From contig NZ_CP042467.1 of the NCBI RefSeq assembly GCF_007993755.1, forward strand, positions 4,302,001-4,366,000: DNA of 64,000 nucleotides. The letters run 5' to 3'. The translations under genes and the position numbers were made by a program. The DNA comes from Microvenator marinus. GTDB lineage: Bacteria > Myxococcota_A > Bradymonadia > Bradymonadales > Bradymonadaceae. Below the pieces are notes generated by a model. It saw nothing but the letters and a program-made list of their open reading frames with translations, was not told where the DNA came from and made no database searches. Below, piece after piece: positions 34,540-44,413 of this stretch (position 1 is its first letter; each line of letters starts with the position of its first letter).

Positions 34540-35364
34540 TCAGTCCAAGGGGAGGAGCTTGTGCCCGTCAAACGCACAGAACGCCGCGGCCTTCGAGTAT
34601 CGTTTTGAACAATGGGGACAGATCGTTCTTCGTGGTCCCTCGCCTAACGGGGCCAGCCGCGTGCGTGCGAGGTGTAACATGGGGAGCAGAGGGACTGCGT
34701 CGATCGGACACAGCATGGCTGCGCCATTGGGCTCTACATGGTGGCAGAGTGGGCAAAAGAGCATCGGGATGAGGGGAGGGCGCTGGTCAACCAGGCTCGG
34801 GTTAACCTCAACAACATTTGGCTCCTCGCAACACTTCTCCAGCCGGGTTTCTGATTCGCTTCCACAGTTTCGGCAAACATAGACACATAGAGCTTTTTCA
34901 ACGTCTAGTGCCAACTCGCTGCCGTCGTGTCTGCAGTACCGAATCCCATGCTCATACCTTCGTCCGCACTGCTTACACGTGGGGCAGGCAGAAGATTCGC
35001 GCACGACGACTCGCTTCTGACCTTCCTCCAGCGCTTTCAGCGGGGTTTGATCATGAGGACAAATCACCAATGACTCATGGAAGTTGCGTTCACACTTCGG
35101 ACATTTCCGGTCTCTGGAGCGTTTTGGGTTTACCAAAAGCTCCGCCTCTTTAAGGGCGCTCACAGACTCCGTGCTAACGCTTAGGCCGGCATGGCGCCCC
35201 GTGGTTGGTCTTCGCTTGTCTTCGGGCTCAGGAGGCTCCTGAGAGGTTCTAGAAGGCAATGGTGGTTTGTGTTGTCGCCTGCCACGAGTCCACATATATC
35301 CCAGAGTCCCAAGTGCGCCGACGAGGAAGAGAGAGAGGTAGAAGATAAGTGGTGCACTGAGCAT
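34540..35364 (-). CDS. Membrane-anchored multi-zinc-ribbon protein
   Basis: The 274-residue protein has one N-terminal membrane helix (about 5-24), a basic/Pro linker to about 80 and then at least five Cys-pair units: CPKCERNFHESLVICPHD, CPTCKQCGRRYEHGIRYCRHDG, CRNCGSESETRLEKCC, CPLCHHVEP with LCPID, and CPHCSKRYSKAAAFCAFDG. These look like serial zinc ribbons of the double-zinc-ribbon type. No enzymatic domain is seen. AGGAGGAG precedes ATG 35364. It converges on the OPX gene with a 6 bp gap and follows the IMPase-like gene. Confidence 0.85.
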   Translation of the reverse strand: MLSAPLIFYLSLFLVGALGTLGYMWTRGRRQHKPPLPSRTSQEPPEPEDKRRPTTGRHAGLSVSTESVSALKEAELLVNPKRSRDRKCPKCERNFHESLVICPHDQTPLKALEEGQKRVVVRESSACPTCKQCGRRYEHGIRYCRHDGSELALDVEKALCVYVCRNCGSESETRLEKCCEEPNVVEVNPSLVDQRPPLIPMLFCPLCHHVEPNGAAMLCPIDAVPLLPMLHLARTRLAPLGEGPRRTICPHCSKRYSKAAAFCAFDGHKLLPLD

Positions 35365-35418
35365 GGCCGACTCCTCCTTGCACTATAACAATCCAAGTCG
35401 GGCACTACAAACACTCGG

Positions 35419-36288
35419 TCAAACGAATTGCAGAAGCTCGGGAACTCGGCTTTCGTGAACGATAATGACCTCGGCGTTAACCTCAAGGGTGGTTCGGGGA
35501 ACCTCCATCTCAAAGACTTGTTTGGTCTCTAGGTTCACGAACACAAATCCCAAACGTCTTGAGATTCCGATGATTGGGGCAAAGTCCCAAGGGGTGATGT
35601 TACCTGGACGGATGAGAATGCCTCCAACTTCGCCCTTCCAGAGTCTGGAGAATTCGATACCGACGCTTCCTCGCGTGATTTCATAGGACGAAAAGAGACG
35701 GGACGCTGGGGTCAAAAAGAGCCTTTGGGATTCGGTCGAAAAGCTCGCTGGATCGTCGTGTAGAAGAAGGTATTGCCGCTTGAGAAGTCGTTGAGGGTCG
35801 ACCGTGAGCTCTACGCCGCTGCTGTACTGAGAGATTCGATGCACTTTGGGGGAGCCTGGTCGGTAGCCGTAGATCTCTCGGGTTGTGACGTCCCCCACGT
35901 AGGCAGCGTGGACTTCGTGCTCGGAGATGAGTGCGACCATGGTTCCAATCCCGTGAGACTGGCGCCTCATGAATGCGCGGGTCCCGTCCAACGGGTCGAT
36001 CGTAATCCAGAGTGAGGGTGAAAATGCGCACTCTACCTGCAGTTCATCCTCTTCGGCGATGATTCCGTAGCCAGGAAGGCACTCACGCACCATGCGCAAG
36101 TAGATAGCCTGAGCGGCATGGTCGGCCGTGGTTACAAAGTCTAGACCGCTACCGTACGAAGTAGTCTTTTCACTAGCTTCGAACGTGAATTGCTGCGCCT
36201 GGATAGTTTCTATTGCGCGCCGAACCATCTCTTTGAGGAGCACGCCGAGCGCATGAGACGTCAATGGGCCAAACTCAGACATGCTCAC
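35419..36288 (-). CDS. Inositol-monophosphatase-family phosphatase
   Basis: The 289-residue enzyme has the metal-site motifs of the IMPase/FBPase superfamily: GIIAEEDE (about 93-100), IDPLDGTRAF and the second-half WDFAPIIGI. The family removes phosphate from inositol phosphate, PAP or histidinol phosphate; LDGTRAF in place of the usual LDGTxNF leans away from plain inositol monophosphatase. The start overlaps the upstream kinase stop by 4 bp, so it sits in the metH-kinase operon. Confidence 0.88.
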   Translation of the reverse strand: MSMSEFGPLTSHALGVLLKEMVRRAIETIQAQQFTFEASEKTTSYGSGLDFVTTADHAAQAIYLRMVRECLPGYGIIAEEDELQVECAFSPSLWITIDPLDGTRAFMRRQSHGIGTMVALISEHEVHAAYVGDVTTREIYGYRPGSPKVHRISQYSSGVELTVDPQRLLKRQYLLLHDDPASFSTESQRLFLTPASRLFSSYEITRGSVGIEFSRLWKGEVGGILIRPGNITPWDFAPIIGISRRLGFVFVNLETKQVFEMEVPRTTLEVNAEVIIVHESRVPELLQFV

Positions 36289-37760
36289 CTCTTCTTTCGA
36301 TTCGATTTTTTAGGAGCATCGTCTAGGTCCTGAAGAACAAGCACCTCTCTTGTAAGGGGGGCGTCTTTGACCTCGACGGTAGCTCGTTTTCGAACCTCAC
36401 CTTGTTCGAGTTCAACCTTATAGAACCCAGGTGTGAGCCGCGTGTAGACGGGCGTAGTGCCGATGAACACCCCGACATGGTAGAGTTTCGCCTCGGGTTG
36501 GGAGTCGATCACCACCCAGTTTCCGTCTTTCTTAAAAAGGGCCGTCGGTACAGCATCGGCTTGGACGATCGCTTCCTCGGAAAGAATGAAGCTCGCGCCA
36601 CGTGGAATCTGGGAGGACGTGGTCTTGCTGCCCGCGGAGAGAACTGCGATCAAGACCATCGCCGCCAGCCCAAGGATGGAGCCCGGAACCATGAAAGCCA
36701 GATACTTGAACGGCAGCTGGGTAAGGCCTTCGGGCTTCTTTGGGGGCGGTGCGGTCATGGTCTCGAGCGCGTAGGCCGAAATCATGGTCTCGCCTGAGCG
36801 GTCCGCTGAGAAAAGGCCGGCATCTACTTCGTGAGAGGCATCCACATCGATTTCGAGTCCACGCAGGGTGCGCACGTAAACGCTGATCTCGAGCGGCGTG
36901 ATGTAGGCGTTGCGCTGTCTGAGCGTGGTCTCGATGTCGAGGAGCATAGAGCGGGCGCTTTGGTAGCGATTCTCGGTTTGTTTTTCGAGCGCCTTTTGAA
37001 TGACGCGTGCGTAGCTTTCGGGGATATCCGGTCTGAATTCCCTTGGGTCTGGCGTTGGGTTGCGCAGAATGGCGCTAACGGCAGGGAGTTCCTTGCCGAA
37101 GGGCTTTACTCCGGTCAGGAGTTCGAAGAATGTGATTCCCAGACTGAAGACATCGCTTTGGGGGCCAACGGTCTGACCTTCGATTTGCTCGGGAGACATG
37201 TAGGCATACTTGCCTTTCACGGCTCCTGATTGAGTGGCGCTGCGGTGCTTGGCAGCTTTTGCGACTCCGAAATCGACCAGTTTGGCGATGCCATCGTTGG
37301 ACACCAAAATGTTTGAAGGCGTGACATCACGATGGACGATATTCAGCGGTGCTCCGTCCCTATCCGTGGCTCGGTGGGCGTATTCCAGTGCGTCGAGAAT
37401 CGAGGCGATCACTCGTGCCGCGAGGTCGATGGGGATTGGCCCGTTGGTCTCGTAACCGTTGATAATCTCTTCGAGTGAGAGGCCGTCGATGAACTCCATG
37501 GCGATGTAGTGCTCGCCCCTCGCCTCGCCGAGTTCGTAGATCTGGCCGATATGGGGATGCGAAAGAAGTGAGGCGAGTCGAGCCTCGTCGAGAAACATTT
37601 CGCGAAGGGCGTTTTCCTTGGAAAATTCGGGCAATAGGCGTTTAATGGCGATATAGCGGGCAAAGCCTTCAGGGCCATTTTGCTCCGCCACCCAGATGGT
37701 CGCCATGCCTCCATCTGCGAGGTGGCGCAGGATGGTGTATTTTCCGAATTCTTGGGTCAT
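36285..37760 (-). CDS. Membrane Ser/Thr protein kinase with PEGA-like C-terminal domain
   Basis: The 491-residue protein has a kinase domain at about 5-280: GGMATIW loop, catalytic Lys in YIAIKRLLP, HRDVTPSN loop, DFGVAK and APE-equivalent MSPEQ. A membrane helix at about 365-390 is followed by a PEGA-like domain (VGVFIGTTPVYTRLTPGFYKVELEQG). ATG 37760 begins one base after the metH stop, so the longer frame from 37952 (which lies inside metH) is rejected. Co-transcription with metH and a phosphatase-like gene is clear from spacing. The substrate is unknown, and the FHA protein at 206 is one of several possible readers. Confidence 0.93.
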   Translation of the reverse strand: MTQEFGKYTILRHLADGGMATIWVAEQNGPEGFARYIAIKRLLPEFSKENALREMFLDEARLASLLSHPHIGQIYELGEARGEHYIAMEFIDGLSLEEIINGYETNGPIPIDLAARVIASILDALEYAHRATDRDGAPLNIVHRDVTPSNILVSNDGIAKLVDFGVAKAAKHRSATQSGAVKGKYAYMSPEQIEGQTVGPQSDVFSLGITFFELLTGVKPFGKELPAVSAILRNPTPDPREFRPDIPESYARVIQKALEKQTENRYQSARSMLLDIETTLRQRNAYITPLEISVYVRTLRGLEIDVDASHEVDAGLFSADRSGETMISAYALETMTAPPPKKPEGLTQLPFKYLAFMVPGSILGLAAMVLIAVLSAGSKTTSSQIPRGASFILSEEAIVQADAVPTALFKKDGNWVVIDSQPEAKLYHVGVFIGTTPVYTRLTPGFYKVELEQGEVRKRATVEVKDAPLTREVLVLQDLDDAPKKSNRKKR

Positions 37761-37761
37761 T

Positions 37762-40700
37762 TCACACCAAATAAGGAGCAAGCCATCGTCGCGCTTCGTC
37801 GAGGGTTTGCCCTTTTCGCCGCGCGTAGTCTTGGAGTTGGTCGTCTCCAATCTTCGTGATGGAGAAGTATCTTGCCTTGGGGTGAGCGAAGTACCAACCC
37901 GAAACCGACGCCGCCGGATACATGGCGAAATTCTCGGAAATGGTAAGGCCAAACTCGTCGGGCTTGAGCAGTTCCCAGAGCTTTGACTTCTCGGTGTGGT
38001 CCGGGCACGCCGGATAGCCGGGGGCTGGCCGGATTCCCTGATACTTTTCGGCGATCAGGTCTTGGTTTGGCAAAGGCCCGTCTTGGATTCCCCATTCGAT
38101 CCTCGCCTTCTGGTGCAACCACTCGGCAAAGGCCTCGGCGAGTCGGTCGGCCAGCGCTTTGACCATGATCGCGTTGTAGTCATCGTGGCGTGCCTCAAAC
38201 TCTTTGGCCTTCTCTTCGGCCCCAAGACCCGTGGTGACGGCAAACGCCCCCATGACATCTCTTCCAATCTCCTTTGGAGCGATATAGTCCGCTAATGACA
38301 TATTTGCCTGGTCATTCTTGGCGCGGTCGTTCTGTTGGCGAATCATGCACAATCGAGTGAGTTCGTTGCCCTCTTCGTCGTAAAGAACGACGTCGTCCCC
38401 TTCGCTATTCGCGGGGAAGAAGCCGTAGACGCCTTGGGCGTTGAGCCATTTCTCATCGACGATGGTCTTGAGCATGGCTTGAGCGTTCGCGAATAACTCA
38501 CGGGCGGTTTCGCCAACGTCGGGATTGTCCAGAATTTGCGGGTAAGCGCCTCGAAGCTCCCATGCGGCAAAAAACGGGGTCCAGTCGATATAATCTACCA
38601 ATTCACCGATTTCCACGGAGACTAGTTTTGGACCGTGAAACGGAAGCTTTGTGAGGTCTTCGGTCTTGAATTCAATCGGGAAGCGGTTCTCTTGGGCTTC
38701 TTCAAAAGGCACCACGGTTGGCGCGAATCGGCCTTCGTAGTCGGACTTGTCTTTGGCCTGCATTTCCCGGTTTTCGTCGATGTACTGGTCCCGTCGGTCG
38801 GCCGAAAGTAGACTTTCCACCACGTTGACCGCACGAGAGGCATCCACGACATGCACGGTTGGGCCTTCGTACATCGGGGCGATTTTGACCGATGTATGCT
38901 TGCGGCTCGTGGTCGCACCTCCGATTAGGAGAGGACGTGTGAACCCTTGGCGTTGCATCTCTTTGGCGACGTGTACCATTTCGTCCAGAGAGGGCGTAAT
39001 CAACCCGCTCAGTCCGATGATATCTGCATTGGAGCTCTTGGCTTCGGCCAAAATCTTCTCGGCGGAAACCATCACCCCGAGGTCGATGACGTTGTAGTTA
39101 TTGCAGGCGAGGACCACCCCGACGATGTTCTTGCCGATATCGTGCACGTCGCCCTTTACGGTAGCGAGAAGCACGGTACCCGCGTTTTGAGCCTCTATGC
39201 CCGTCCTCTCGGTTTCTTCCTCCATAAACGGCGTCAGATAGGCCACGGCCTTCTTCATAGCGCGTGCACTCTTGACCACCTGTGGCAGGAACATCTTTCC
39301 TTGACCGAAGAGATCTCCCACAATGCGCATTCCGTCCATGAGCGGCCCTTCGATGACTCGAATCGGGCGTTTCAGCTTGATTCGCGCCTCTTCGGTATCC
39401 GCTTCAATAAACTCATCGATGCCTTTGATGAGCGCATGTCGCATCCGCTCTTCGACCGGAGCATTGCGCCAGGCGTCGTCTCTGCCTTTTTTCTGTGTGG
39501 TCGTCTGGTTCAGAGTCGCCGCAAAATCCACGAGGCGTTCGGTGGCATCCGGCCGACGGTCAAAGAGTACGTCTTCGACGTGCTCAAGCAGGTCTTTTGG
39601 AATTTCTTCGTAGACCTCAAGCTGGCCCGCATTCACGATCCCCATATCCATCCCAGCAGAGATGGCGTGATAGAGGAAGGCCGCGTGGATGGCTTCACGT
39701 ACGCGGTTGTTGCCGCGGAACGAGAACGAGATATTGCTTACGCCGCCCACGATCTTGATTTCCGGGAACTCGGCTTTAATCCGTCGTACTGCCTCGATGA
39801 AGTTGATGGCGTAGCGATTGTGCTCCTCGATACCGGTTCCGACCGTCAGGATATTGGGGTCGAAGAGGATGTCTCTGAGGTCGTAGCCGACCTTTTCTTG
39901 TAGGAGGCCGAACGCTCTTCGAGCGATCTCAACGCGTTGTTCAACTTCAGTGGCCTGGCCTGTTTCGTCAAAGGCCATCACGACCACAGCGGCGCCGAAC
40001 TTCTTGCAAATTCGCGCCTGTCTGAGAAAGGTTTCTTCGCCCTCTTTGAGGGAGATCGAGTTGACGATGGGCTTTCCCTGAATCCATTTGAGGCCGGCTT
40101 CGATGACCTCGAAGCGCGAACTGTCCACCATGGTTGGGACGCGCGCAATGTCTGGCTCAGACGCGATGAGCTTGAGGAAGCGCTCCATCGCAGCCACAGA
40201 ATCGATCAGGCCCTCATCCATGTTGATGTCGATGATATTTGCGCCGTTAAAGACCTGCTCGCGCGCTACATCAAGAGCCGTGGAGAAGTCGTCAGTCTTG
40301 ATCAGGCGCTCGAACTTCTTCGAACCCGTGATATTCGTTCTTTCACCGACCATGGTGAAATTTGATTCTGGACGAATTTGGAAGGCCTCGAGCCCTGCGT
40401 ATACCGTGTAGGGGGACGGCTCCGATGGAGTCCTGGGTTTGAGGTCTGATACCGCGGCTTTGATGGCGCGGATATGGTCGGGCGTGGTGCCGCAGCAGCC
40501 CCCAACGAGGTTGAGCCAGCCTTCCTTAGCAAAGTCCCTCAGAACCGATGCCATATGTTCCGGGGTGTCGTCGTACTCGCCGAACTCATTGGGCAAGCCA
40601 GCGTTCGGGTAACAACCGGTGTAGGAGTCCGCGAGCTTTGAGAGTTCCTCAACGTACGGGCGCATGTCGTCGGCACCGAGCGCACAGTTGATGGATGTGA

Positions 40701-41406
40701 TCAGAGGTTTCGCGTGGGCGATGGTGGCCCACCACGCGCCCAACGTTTGTCCCGAAAGCACGCGGCCTGAGGCGTCGGTGATGGTCACGGAAGTGATGAC
40801 CGGCACACGCTTTCCGCGCGCTTCGAAAGCCTCTTCAATCGCAATGAGTGCGGCCTTGAGGTTCAGCGTATCAAACGTGGTCTCCGGAAGGAGAATGTCT
40901 ACTCCGCCATCGAGAAGCCCGTTGACTTGCTCAATGTACGCATCCTTCATCTCGTCGAATGTGACGGCTCGGAAGCCTGGGTCATTGACGTCAGGCGACA
41001 TGGAGAGGGTTTTAGACGTTGGTCCAATGGATCCGGCCACAAATTTGGGAGCGTCGTTCGTGGTGAACTTATCCGCGACGGACCGAGCGAGTTTGGCGGC
41101 CTCGAAGTTGAGTTCATACGCCAAATCTTCAAGTTCATAATCGGCGAGCGAGATCCGCTGGGCATTGAACGTATTGGTCTCGATGATGTCGGCACCGGCT
41201 TCGATGAAGTCCTGGTGAATACTCGAGATCACGTCCGGCTGGGTGAAGACTAGCAAGTCGTTCGCGCCTTTGAGATCGATATGATGGTCGTGGAAGCGTT
41301 GACCGCGATAATCCGCCTCTTCAAACTTATGGCGCTGGATCATTGTGCCCATGGCTCCGTCGATGATGACGATGCGTTCGGCGAGCAGGGTTTCGAGACT
41401 TTTCAT
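37762..41406 (-). CDS. metH: Cobalamin-dependent methionine synthase
   Basis: MetH transfers methyl from methyltetrahydrofolate to homocysteine by way of cobalamin. All four modules are present in 1214 residues. The homocysteine domain has zinc ligands Cys241, Cys304 and Cys305 ([10 protein letters not shown]). The pterin domain (about 345-630) contains [14 protein letters not shown]. The B12 domain has the axial ligand His755 in GDVHDIGKN. The AdoMet activation domain (about 900-1214) contains [16 protein letters not shown] and [11 protein letters not shown]. The protein looks full length and intact. Its start overlaps the PRMT-like gene by 4 bp and its stop is one base from the kinase start. 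Confidence 0.98.
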   Translation of the reverse strand: MKSLETLLAERIVIIDGAMGTMIQRHKFEEADYRGQRFHDHHIDLKGANDLLVFTQPDVISSIHQDFIEAGADIIETNTFNAQRISLADYELEDLAYELNFEAAKLARSVADKFTTNDAPKFVAGSIGPTSKTLSMSPDVNDPGFRAVTFDEMKDAYIEQVNGLLDGGVDILLPETTFDTLNLKAALIAIEEAFEARGKRVPVITSVTITDASGRVLSGQTLGAWWATIAHAKPLITSINCALGADDMRPYVEELSKLADSYTGCYPNAGLPNEFGEYDDTPEHMASVLRDFAKEGWLNLVGGCCGTTPDHIRAIKAAVSDLKPRTPSEPSPYTVYAGLEAFQIRPESNFTMVGERTNITGSKKFERLIKTDDFSTALDVAREQVFNGANIIDINMDEGLIDSVAAMERFLKLIASEPDIARVPTMVDSSRFEVIEAGLKWIQGKPIVNSISLKEGEETFLRQARICKKFGAAVVVMAFDETGQATEVEQRVEIARRAFGLLQEKVGYDLRDILFDPNILTVGTGIEEHNRYAINFIEAVRRIKAEFPEIKIVGGVSNISFSFRGNNRVREAIHAAFLYHAISAGMDMGIVNAGQLEVYEEIPKDLLEHVEDVLFDRRPDATERLVDFAATLNQTTTQKKGRDDAWRNAPVEERMRHALIKGIDEFIEADTEEARIKLKRPIRVIEGPLMDGMRIVGDLFGQGKMFLPQVVKSARAMKKAVAYLTPFMEEETERTGIEAQNAGTVLLATVKGDVHDIGKNIVGVVLACNNYNVIDLGVMVSAEKILAEAKSSNADIIGLSGLITPSLDEMVHVAKEMQRQGFTRPLLIGGATTSRKHTSVKIAPMYEGPTVHVVDASRAVNVVESLLSADRRDQYIDENREMQAKDKSDYEGRFAPTVVPFEEAQENRFPIEFKTEDLTKLPFHGPKLVSVEIGELVDYIDWTPFFAAWELRGAYPQILDNPDVGETARELFANAQAMLKTIVDEKWLNAQGVYGFFPANSEGDDVVLYDEEGNELTRLCMIRQQNDRAKNDQANMSLADYIAPKEIGRDVMGAFAVTTGLGAEEKAKEFEARHDDYNAIMVKALADRLAEAFAEWLHQKARIEWGIQDGPLPNQDLIAEKYQGIRPAPGYPACPDHTEKSKLWELLKPDEFGLTISENFAMYPAASVSGWYFAHPKARYFSITKIGDDQLQDYARRKGQTLDEARRWLAPYLV

Positions 41407-42569
41407 GGGCGCTCTCCGGAGCGAATACTTCGATACGAGTCGAGCATGATATTGTAGATCTGCTCGTCAGTTGGTGTGCTTCCTGCCTGTGCGGCAAGGC
41501 GGCGGAAATCTTCGACCATAGCTTTTAGCGGCTTTCTAAATTCGTCGTCCACCGTCCAGAAGAGGGCGGTGAGACGCGTGACATCGCCGTGCGGGTCGAA
41601 GGTATACGTCACGACTTTGTCGAGATCTGCGCCTCGGCCTAGTTCGTCGACCTGAGCGATCATCTTTGCAACGTTATCGTGAAACTTCTGCAAGACGTCT
41701 GGGCTGATTTCGGCTGCCGGAGTCTCAGAGTCGTCAATATGGCGAGCCATAAAGCGTGAGGCCTTGAGCCCCTCGCCCATACGGAAGCGTGCGAAAATGG
41801 TGACGGGTTCGTGGGCTTTGACGTCCAGATCCTCGCGCAATGGCATGAAGAGCGACTGATAGCCCGAGTGGCCAGCGAGGTGAACGGTGTTGTCGGTCAG
41901 CTCCACCAGGGTGGAGAGTCGAAGTCCAGTCAACGTGCCGCTAAGCAGTGGTTTCACGATGATCGTGTCGTCGATCTCCACGCTGAAATCTTCGTCGTGT
42001 GTGAAATCCGTCGTCGACCAATGTTTTGATTCTCCCAAAACCGCAAACACCTCACCGGGTCGCCCATATCGCGGCACCCTCAATGAGATTCCGCTGATAT
42101 CAGTCGCAGACGAGGCGAGCTCAAAGAGGTGAACGAATCTGCGGGGAATCATGACGCCTTCGGGCTTGAGCACGTTCTTTCTGATATTCGTCAGGATTTG
42201 GGCCGCAGGTGTCTCCATGAACCAAGGTGAGTGAACGATGGTCACGGCGATATCCACTCTGGAGTCCAATTGGACACTGGCTGCGTCTTCTTTGAAGAGA
42301 GAAACGTTCTTGCCGATTCCTCGAGTCATGACGGCGTTTTGAATCGACTCAAAGAGCTCGGGATGTTTTTCTACGATATAGACCCGCTCGCTAACCTCGA
42401 GCGCCACATCGACCAAGGTGGCAGCTTGCCAACCGATGAGGGCGATTGAAGGTGTTCCCCCCATTTTCTTCGCAGCCTCTCGGATCGCCTTTTCGTAGGC
42501 GTTTCGACGATGGGGATCGAGTGCGGCGGAGAATTGAAAAGCAGGTTCGAGCAGGAATGTATCACTCAT
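41403..42569 (-). CDS. PRMT-like class I SAM-dependent methyltransferase
   Basis: The 388-residue protein has a Rossmann-like N-terminal half: [16 protein letters not shown] (motif I region), [15 protein letters not shown] (post-I) and [17 protein letters not shown] in the place of the PRMT double-E loop. [11 protein letters not shown] follows and a beta-barrel half runs to about 290. The fold order is that of protein arginine methyltransferases, but motif I lacks the usual GxGxG and the double-E loop has Ser-Pro-Trp. Activity is therefore uncertain. ATG 42569 has AGG 8 bp upstream. It overlaps metH. Confidence 0.8.
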   Translation of the reverse strand: MSDTFLLEPAFQFSAALDPHRRNAYEKAIREAAKKMGGTPSIALIGWQAATLVDVALEVSERVYIVEKHPELFESIQNAVMTRGIGKNVSLFKEDAASVQLDSRVDIAVTIVHSPWFMETPAAQILTNIRKNVLKPEGVMIPRRFVHLFELASSATDISGISLRVPRYGRPGEVFAVLGESKHWSTTDFTHDEDFSVEIDDTIIVKPLLSGTLTGLRLSTLVELTDNTVHLAGHSGYQSLFMPLREDLDVKAHEPVTIFARFRMGEGLKASRFMARHIDDSETPAAEISPDVLQKFHDNVAKMIAQVDELGRGADLDKVVTYTFDPHGDVTRLTALFWTVDDEFRKPLKAMVEDFRRLAAQAGSTPTDEQIYNIMLDSYRSIRSGERP

Positions 42570-42614
42570 CGGAACACCTCGTGGTTTTCTTGAGGCATCC
42601 ATAACAAAGCGGGT

Positions 42615-43340
42615 CTATTCTGTCGATCTTGTCAGCGTTTCAAAGTTGAGATGAATCTTGGCTCTTAGCCACTCTGCGGGCACGCAAACCAGCGACCGAT
42701 CGAGCTCGATGGAGTGACGGAATGACTTAGCGTCAAGGTCTTCGCGCCTCAGCGAACGAAAGCTCGCGAGGAGCTTATTCTGAGCCAGTGTCGGGCCGAC
42801 GAGTCTCTCGAGTTCAACGCAATCCGTATCGGAAATCTCTTGTTCGACGTCCCAATTCTTGACGTGCGGCAAAATCGCGAGGTCGGCGACAGACTTCTTA
42901 AAGCGATCTCCTCGTTCTTCCAGGACACAATGTAGAAGGTCAGCCTGTTTCATCCCGCCCACGATTCGGAGCGATGGCGACTCGTTCGTTTGAACCCTCA
43001 AACTCGGCGTCTTGAGGACTTCGTTGTCCAAGGGGAAGGCCATCCATCCTGGTTGGATGCCGTCTGCCGTATGAACAAAACCGACGCATGGCTCGTGCGT
43101 GAGAAGCCTATAACCCGTGGCTTTGGTTTGTGTTTCCGAGTCTTCGAGGGCCGAGATGAGGCGTGCAGCTAGCTCGATATTTTGAAATTCTTGGAACGCG
43201 ATGTGTTGTTGGAAGAAACTCAACCGTCGGATGCGCGACCCATCTGTCGCAAAGACCTCCACTTGGAGCCCGTCTTCGTCCAACTCTGGACGATATGCAA
43301 TCGAGTGCTTGAATTGTGCGGCATCCTGAATCTTTGTCAT
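42615..43340 (-). CDS. Unknown protein between lipid kinase and methyltransferase genes
   Basis: The 241-residue soluble protein has no signal or membrane segment and matches no family I know. Features are a mixed alpha/beta N-terminal half (YRLLTHEPCVGFVHTADG) and an acidic, Leu-rich C-terminal half. It starts 3 bp after the diacylglycerol-kinase-like gene, so the two are co-transcribed. Confidence 0.75.
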   Translation of the reverse strand: MTKIQDAAQFKHSIAYRPELDEDGLQVEVFATDGSRIRRLSFFQQHIAFQEFQNIELAARLISALEDSETQTKATGYRLLTHEPCVGFVHTADGIQPGWMAFPLDNEVLKTPSLRVQTNESPSLRIVGGMKQADLLHCVLEERGDRFKKSVADLAILPHVKNWDVEQEISDTDCVELERLVGPTLAQNKLLASFRSLRREDLDAKSFRHSIELDRSLVCVPAEWLRAKIHLNFETLTRSTE

Positions 43341-43343
43341 GCA

Positions 43344-44378
43344 TCAATCCTGATACGCTACCGCTAATTGAACTGGAAACTCCGGGGACTTCCAGTGCGC
43401 TCCACGTTGATAGCCCTGGGCATCTCCCGCCACCTGGTACGGAAGAGAGCCTTCCAGAATGGTGCAGGTGACGTCATTGCAGATGAAATCCCAGTGGTGG
43501 CCCTCTTGGAGCTCACCTTTCCAAAACCGATTCAGGTTCTTGAGAATCCATAAGATAGAGCCGTCGAAGGTGCGCAGTTGGAAGAAACCAGGTTTGAAGT
43601 GACACTGAGGGAACATCTGTAAATCAAAGCCCCAATTGCCGATCGAGCCCACGCCAAAGATCTTTACGCGACCTTCAAAGATGGTCTCGCCAGCCTTGAA
43701 CTCCCTGAGGACATTTCCATTTGCGTCGATCTGAAAGGCCTCCTTGTTGTTTACGAACTCGACCGGGACTTCCTTTTGCCGAAGAGCGGTAGGGATAGAA
43801 CGCGTGCCAACGGCTAGCGCATAGCCGCTTAATCCCGTCACGTAATTCTCAAGGGCGCGTCCCTGAACCATTTCTTTTATGGCGTCGTAATCATTGAGGA
43901 TGAGTGCGTCTAGGCCAAACCCTGCAAAGGGATAGAGCCCTTCGATGCCTTCGATCATCCCGACTTCGTAGGTGATAAGTGGCGCGCCAGCGCGGAGCCT
44001 CCTCAGGTCCGATATGATGTCGCCACTGCCGAGATAGGACGCTATCGCATTGCCGGTGCCCATCTTAAGCACGCCAACTTTGGGTGCTTCTGAGCGTTCT
44101 ACTTGTCCGCTTCGAATCCGATTCTCGATGGCATTCAAGAGGTACATGATGGTGCCGTCGCCACCGGCAGTGAAGATGGTCTGGTAGCCTTCGCGGATAA
44201 GCCTATCCACGGTTCTTTCGGCTTGTCTGAAGTCCTCCGTCAGAAAGAGGTCTTGTGCGGGGACCCAGCGCGAGATCTCGGCATGAAGCGTGCCGGTCCA
44301 GCGTTTCGCGCGCGCATTAAGCATGACGGCGTATTTGCCCGGCGAGCTAGAAATCTTGGATGGAATGTCTTTTAGCAC
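43344..44378 (-). CDS. Diacylglycerol kinase / sphingosine kinase-family lipid kinase
   Basis: The 344-residue protein carries the DAGK catalytic signature IFTAGGDGTIMYLLNAI (about 66-84), preceded by NARAKRW and followed by VGVLKMGTGNAIASYLG. The second domain (about 150-344) has AGFGLDALILNDY and the typical beta-sandwich. Such enzymes phosphorylate diacylglycerol or related lipids; the exact lipid is not evident. It lies 35 bp downstream of the Cys-rich lipoprotein gene. Confidence 0.9.
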   Translation of the reverse strand: MLKDIPSKISSSPGKYAVMLNARAKRWTGTLHAEISRWVPAQDLFLTEDFRQAERTVDRLIREGYQTIFTAGGDGTIMYLLNAIENRIRSGQVERSEAPKVGVLKMGTGNAIASYLGSGDIISDLRRLRAGAPLITYEVGMIEGIEGLYPFAGFGLDALILNDYDAIKEMVQGRALENYVTGLSGYALAVGTRSIPTALRQKEVPVEFVNNKEAFQIDANGNVLREFKAGETIFEGRVKIFGVGSIGNWGFDLQMFPQCHFKPGFFQLRTFDGSILWILKNLNRFWKGELQEGHHWDFICNDVTCTILEGSLPYQVAGDAQGYQRGAHWKSPEFPVQLAVAYQD

Positions 44379-44413
44379 CTGTGGCTCGTAATCGAAGCAG
44401 GCTCAACGCGGCA

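Noticed and set aside
35382-35410. TTGTAG-17-TATAGT on the minus strand before the zinc-ribbon gene
   Set aside because: The boxes are good, but the expected transcript start falls inside the AGGAGG ribosome-binding site, so a usable mRNA would be hard to make from it.
37761-37952. Longer kinase start at 37952 adding about 64 residues
   Set aside because: That stretch is the 3' end of metH in another frame; ATG 37760 starts right before the kinase fold.
38947-39903. A 318-codon open frame on the plus strand
   Set aside because: It is fully antisense to metH, whose domains and catalytic residues are intact; the antisense product has no recognisable fold or ribosome-binding site.
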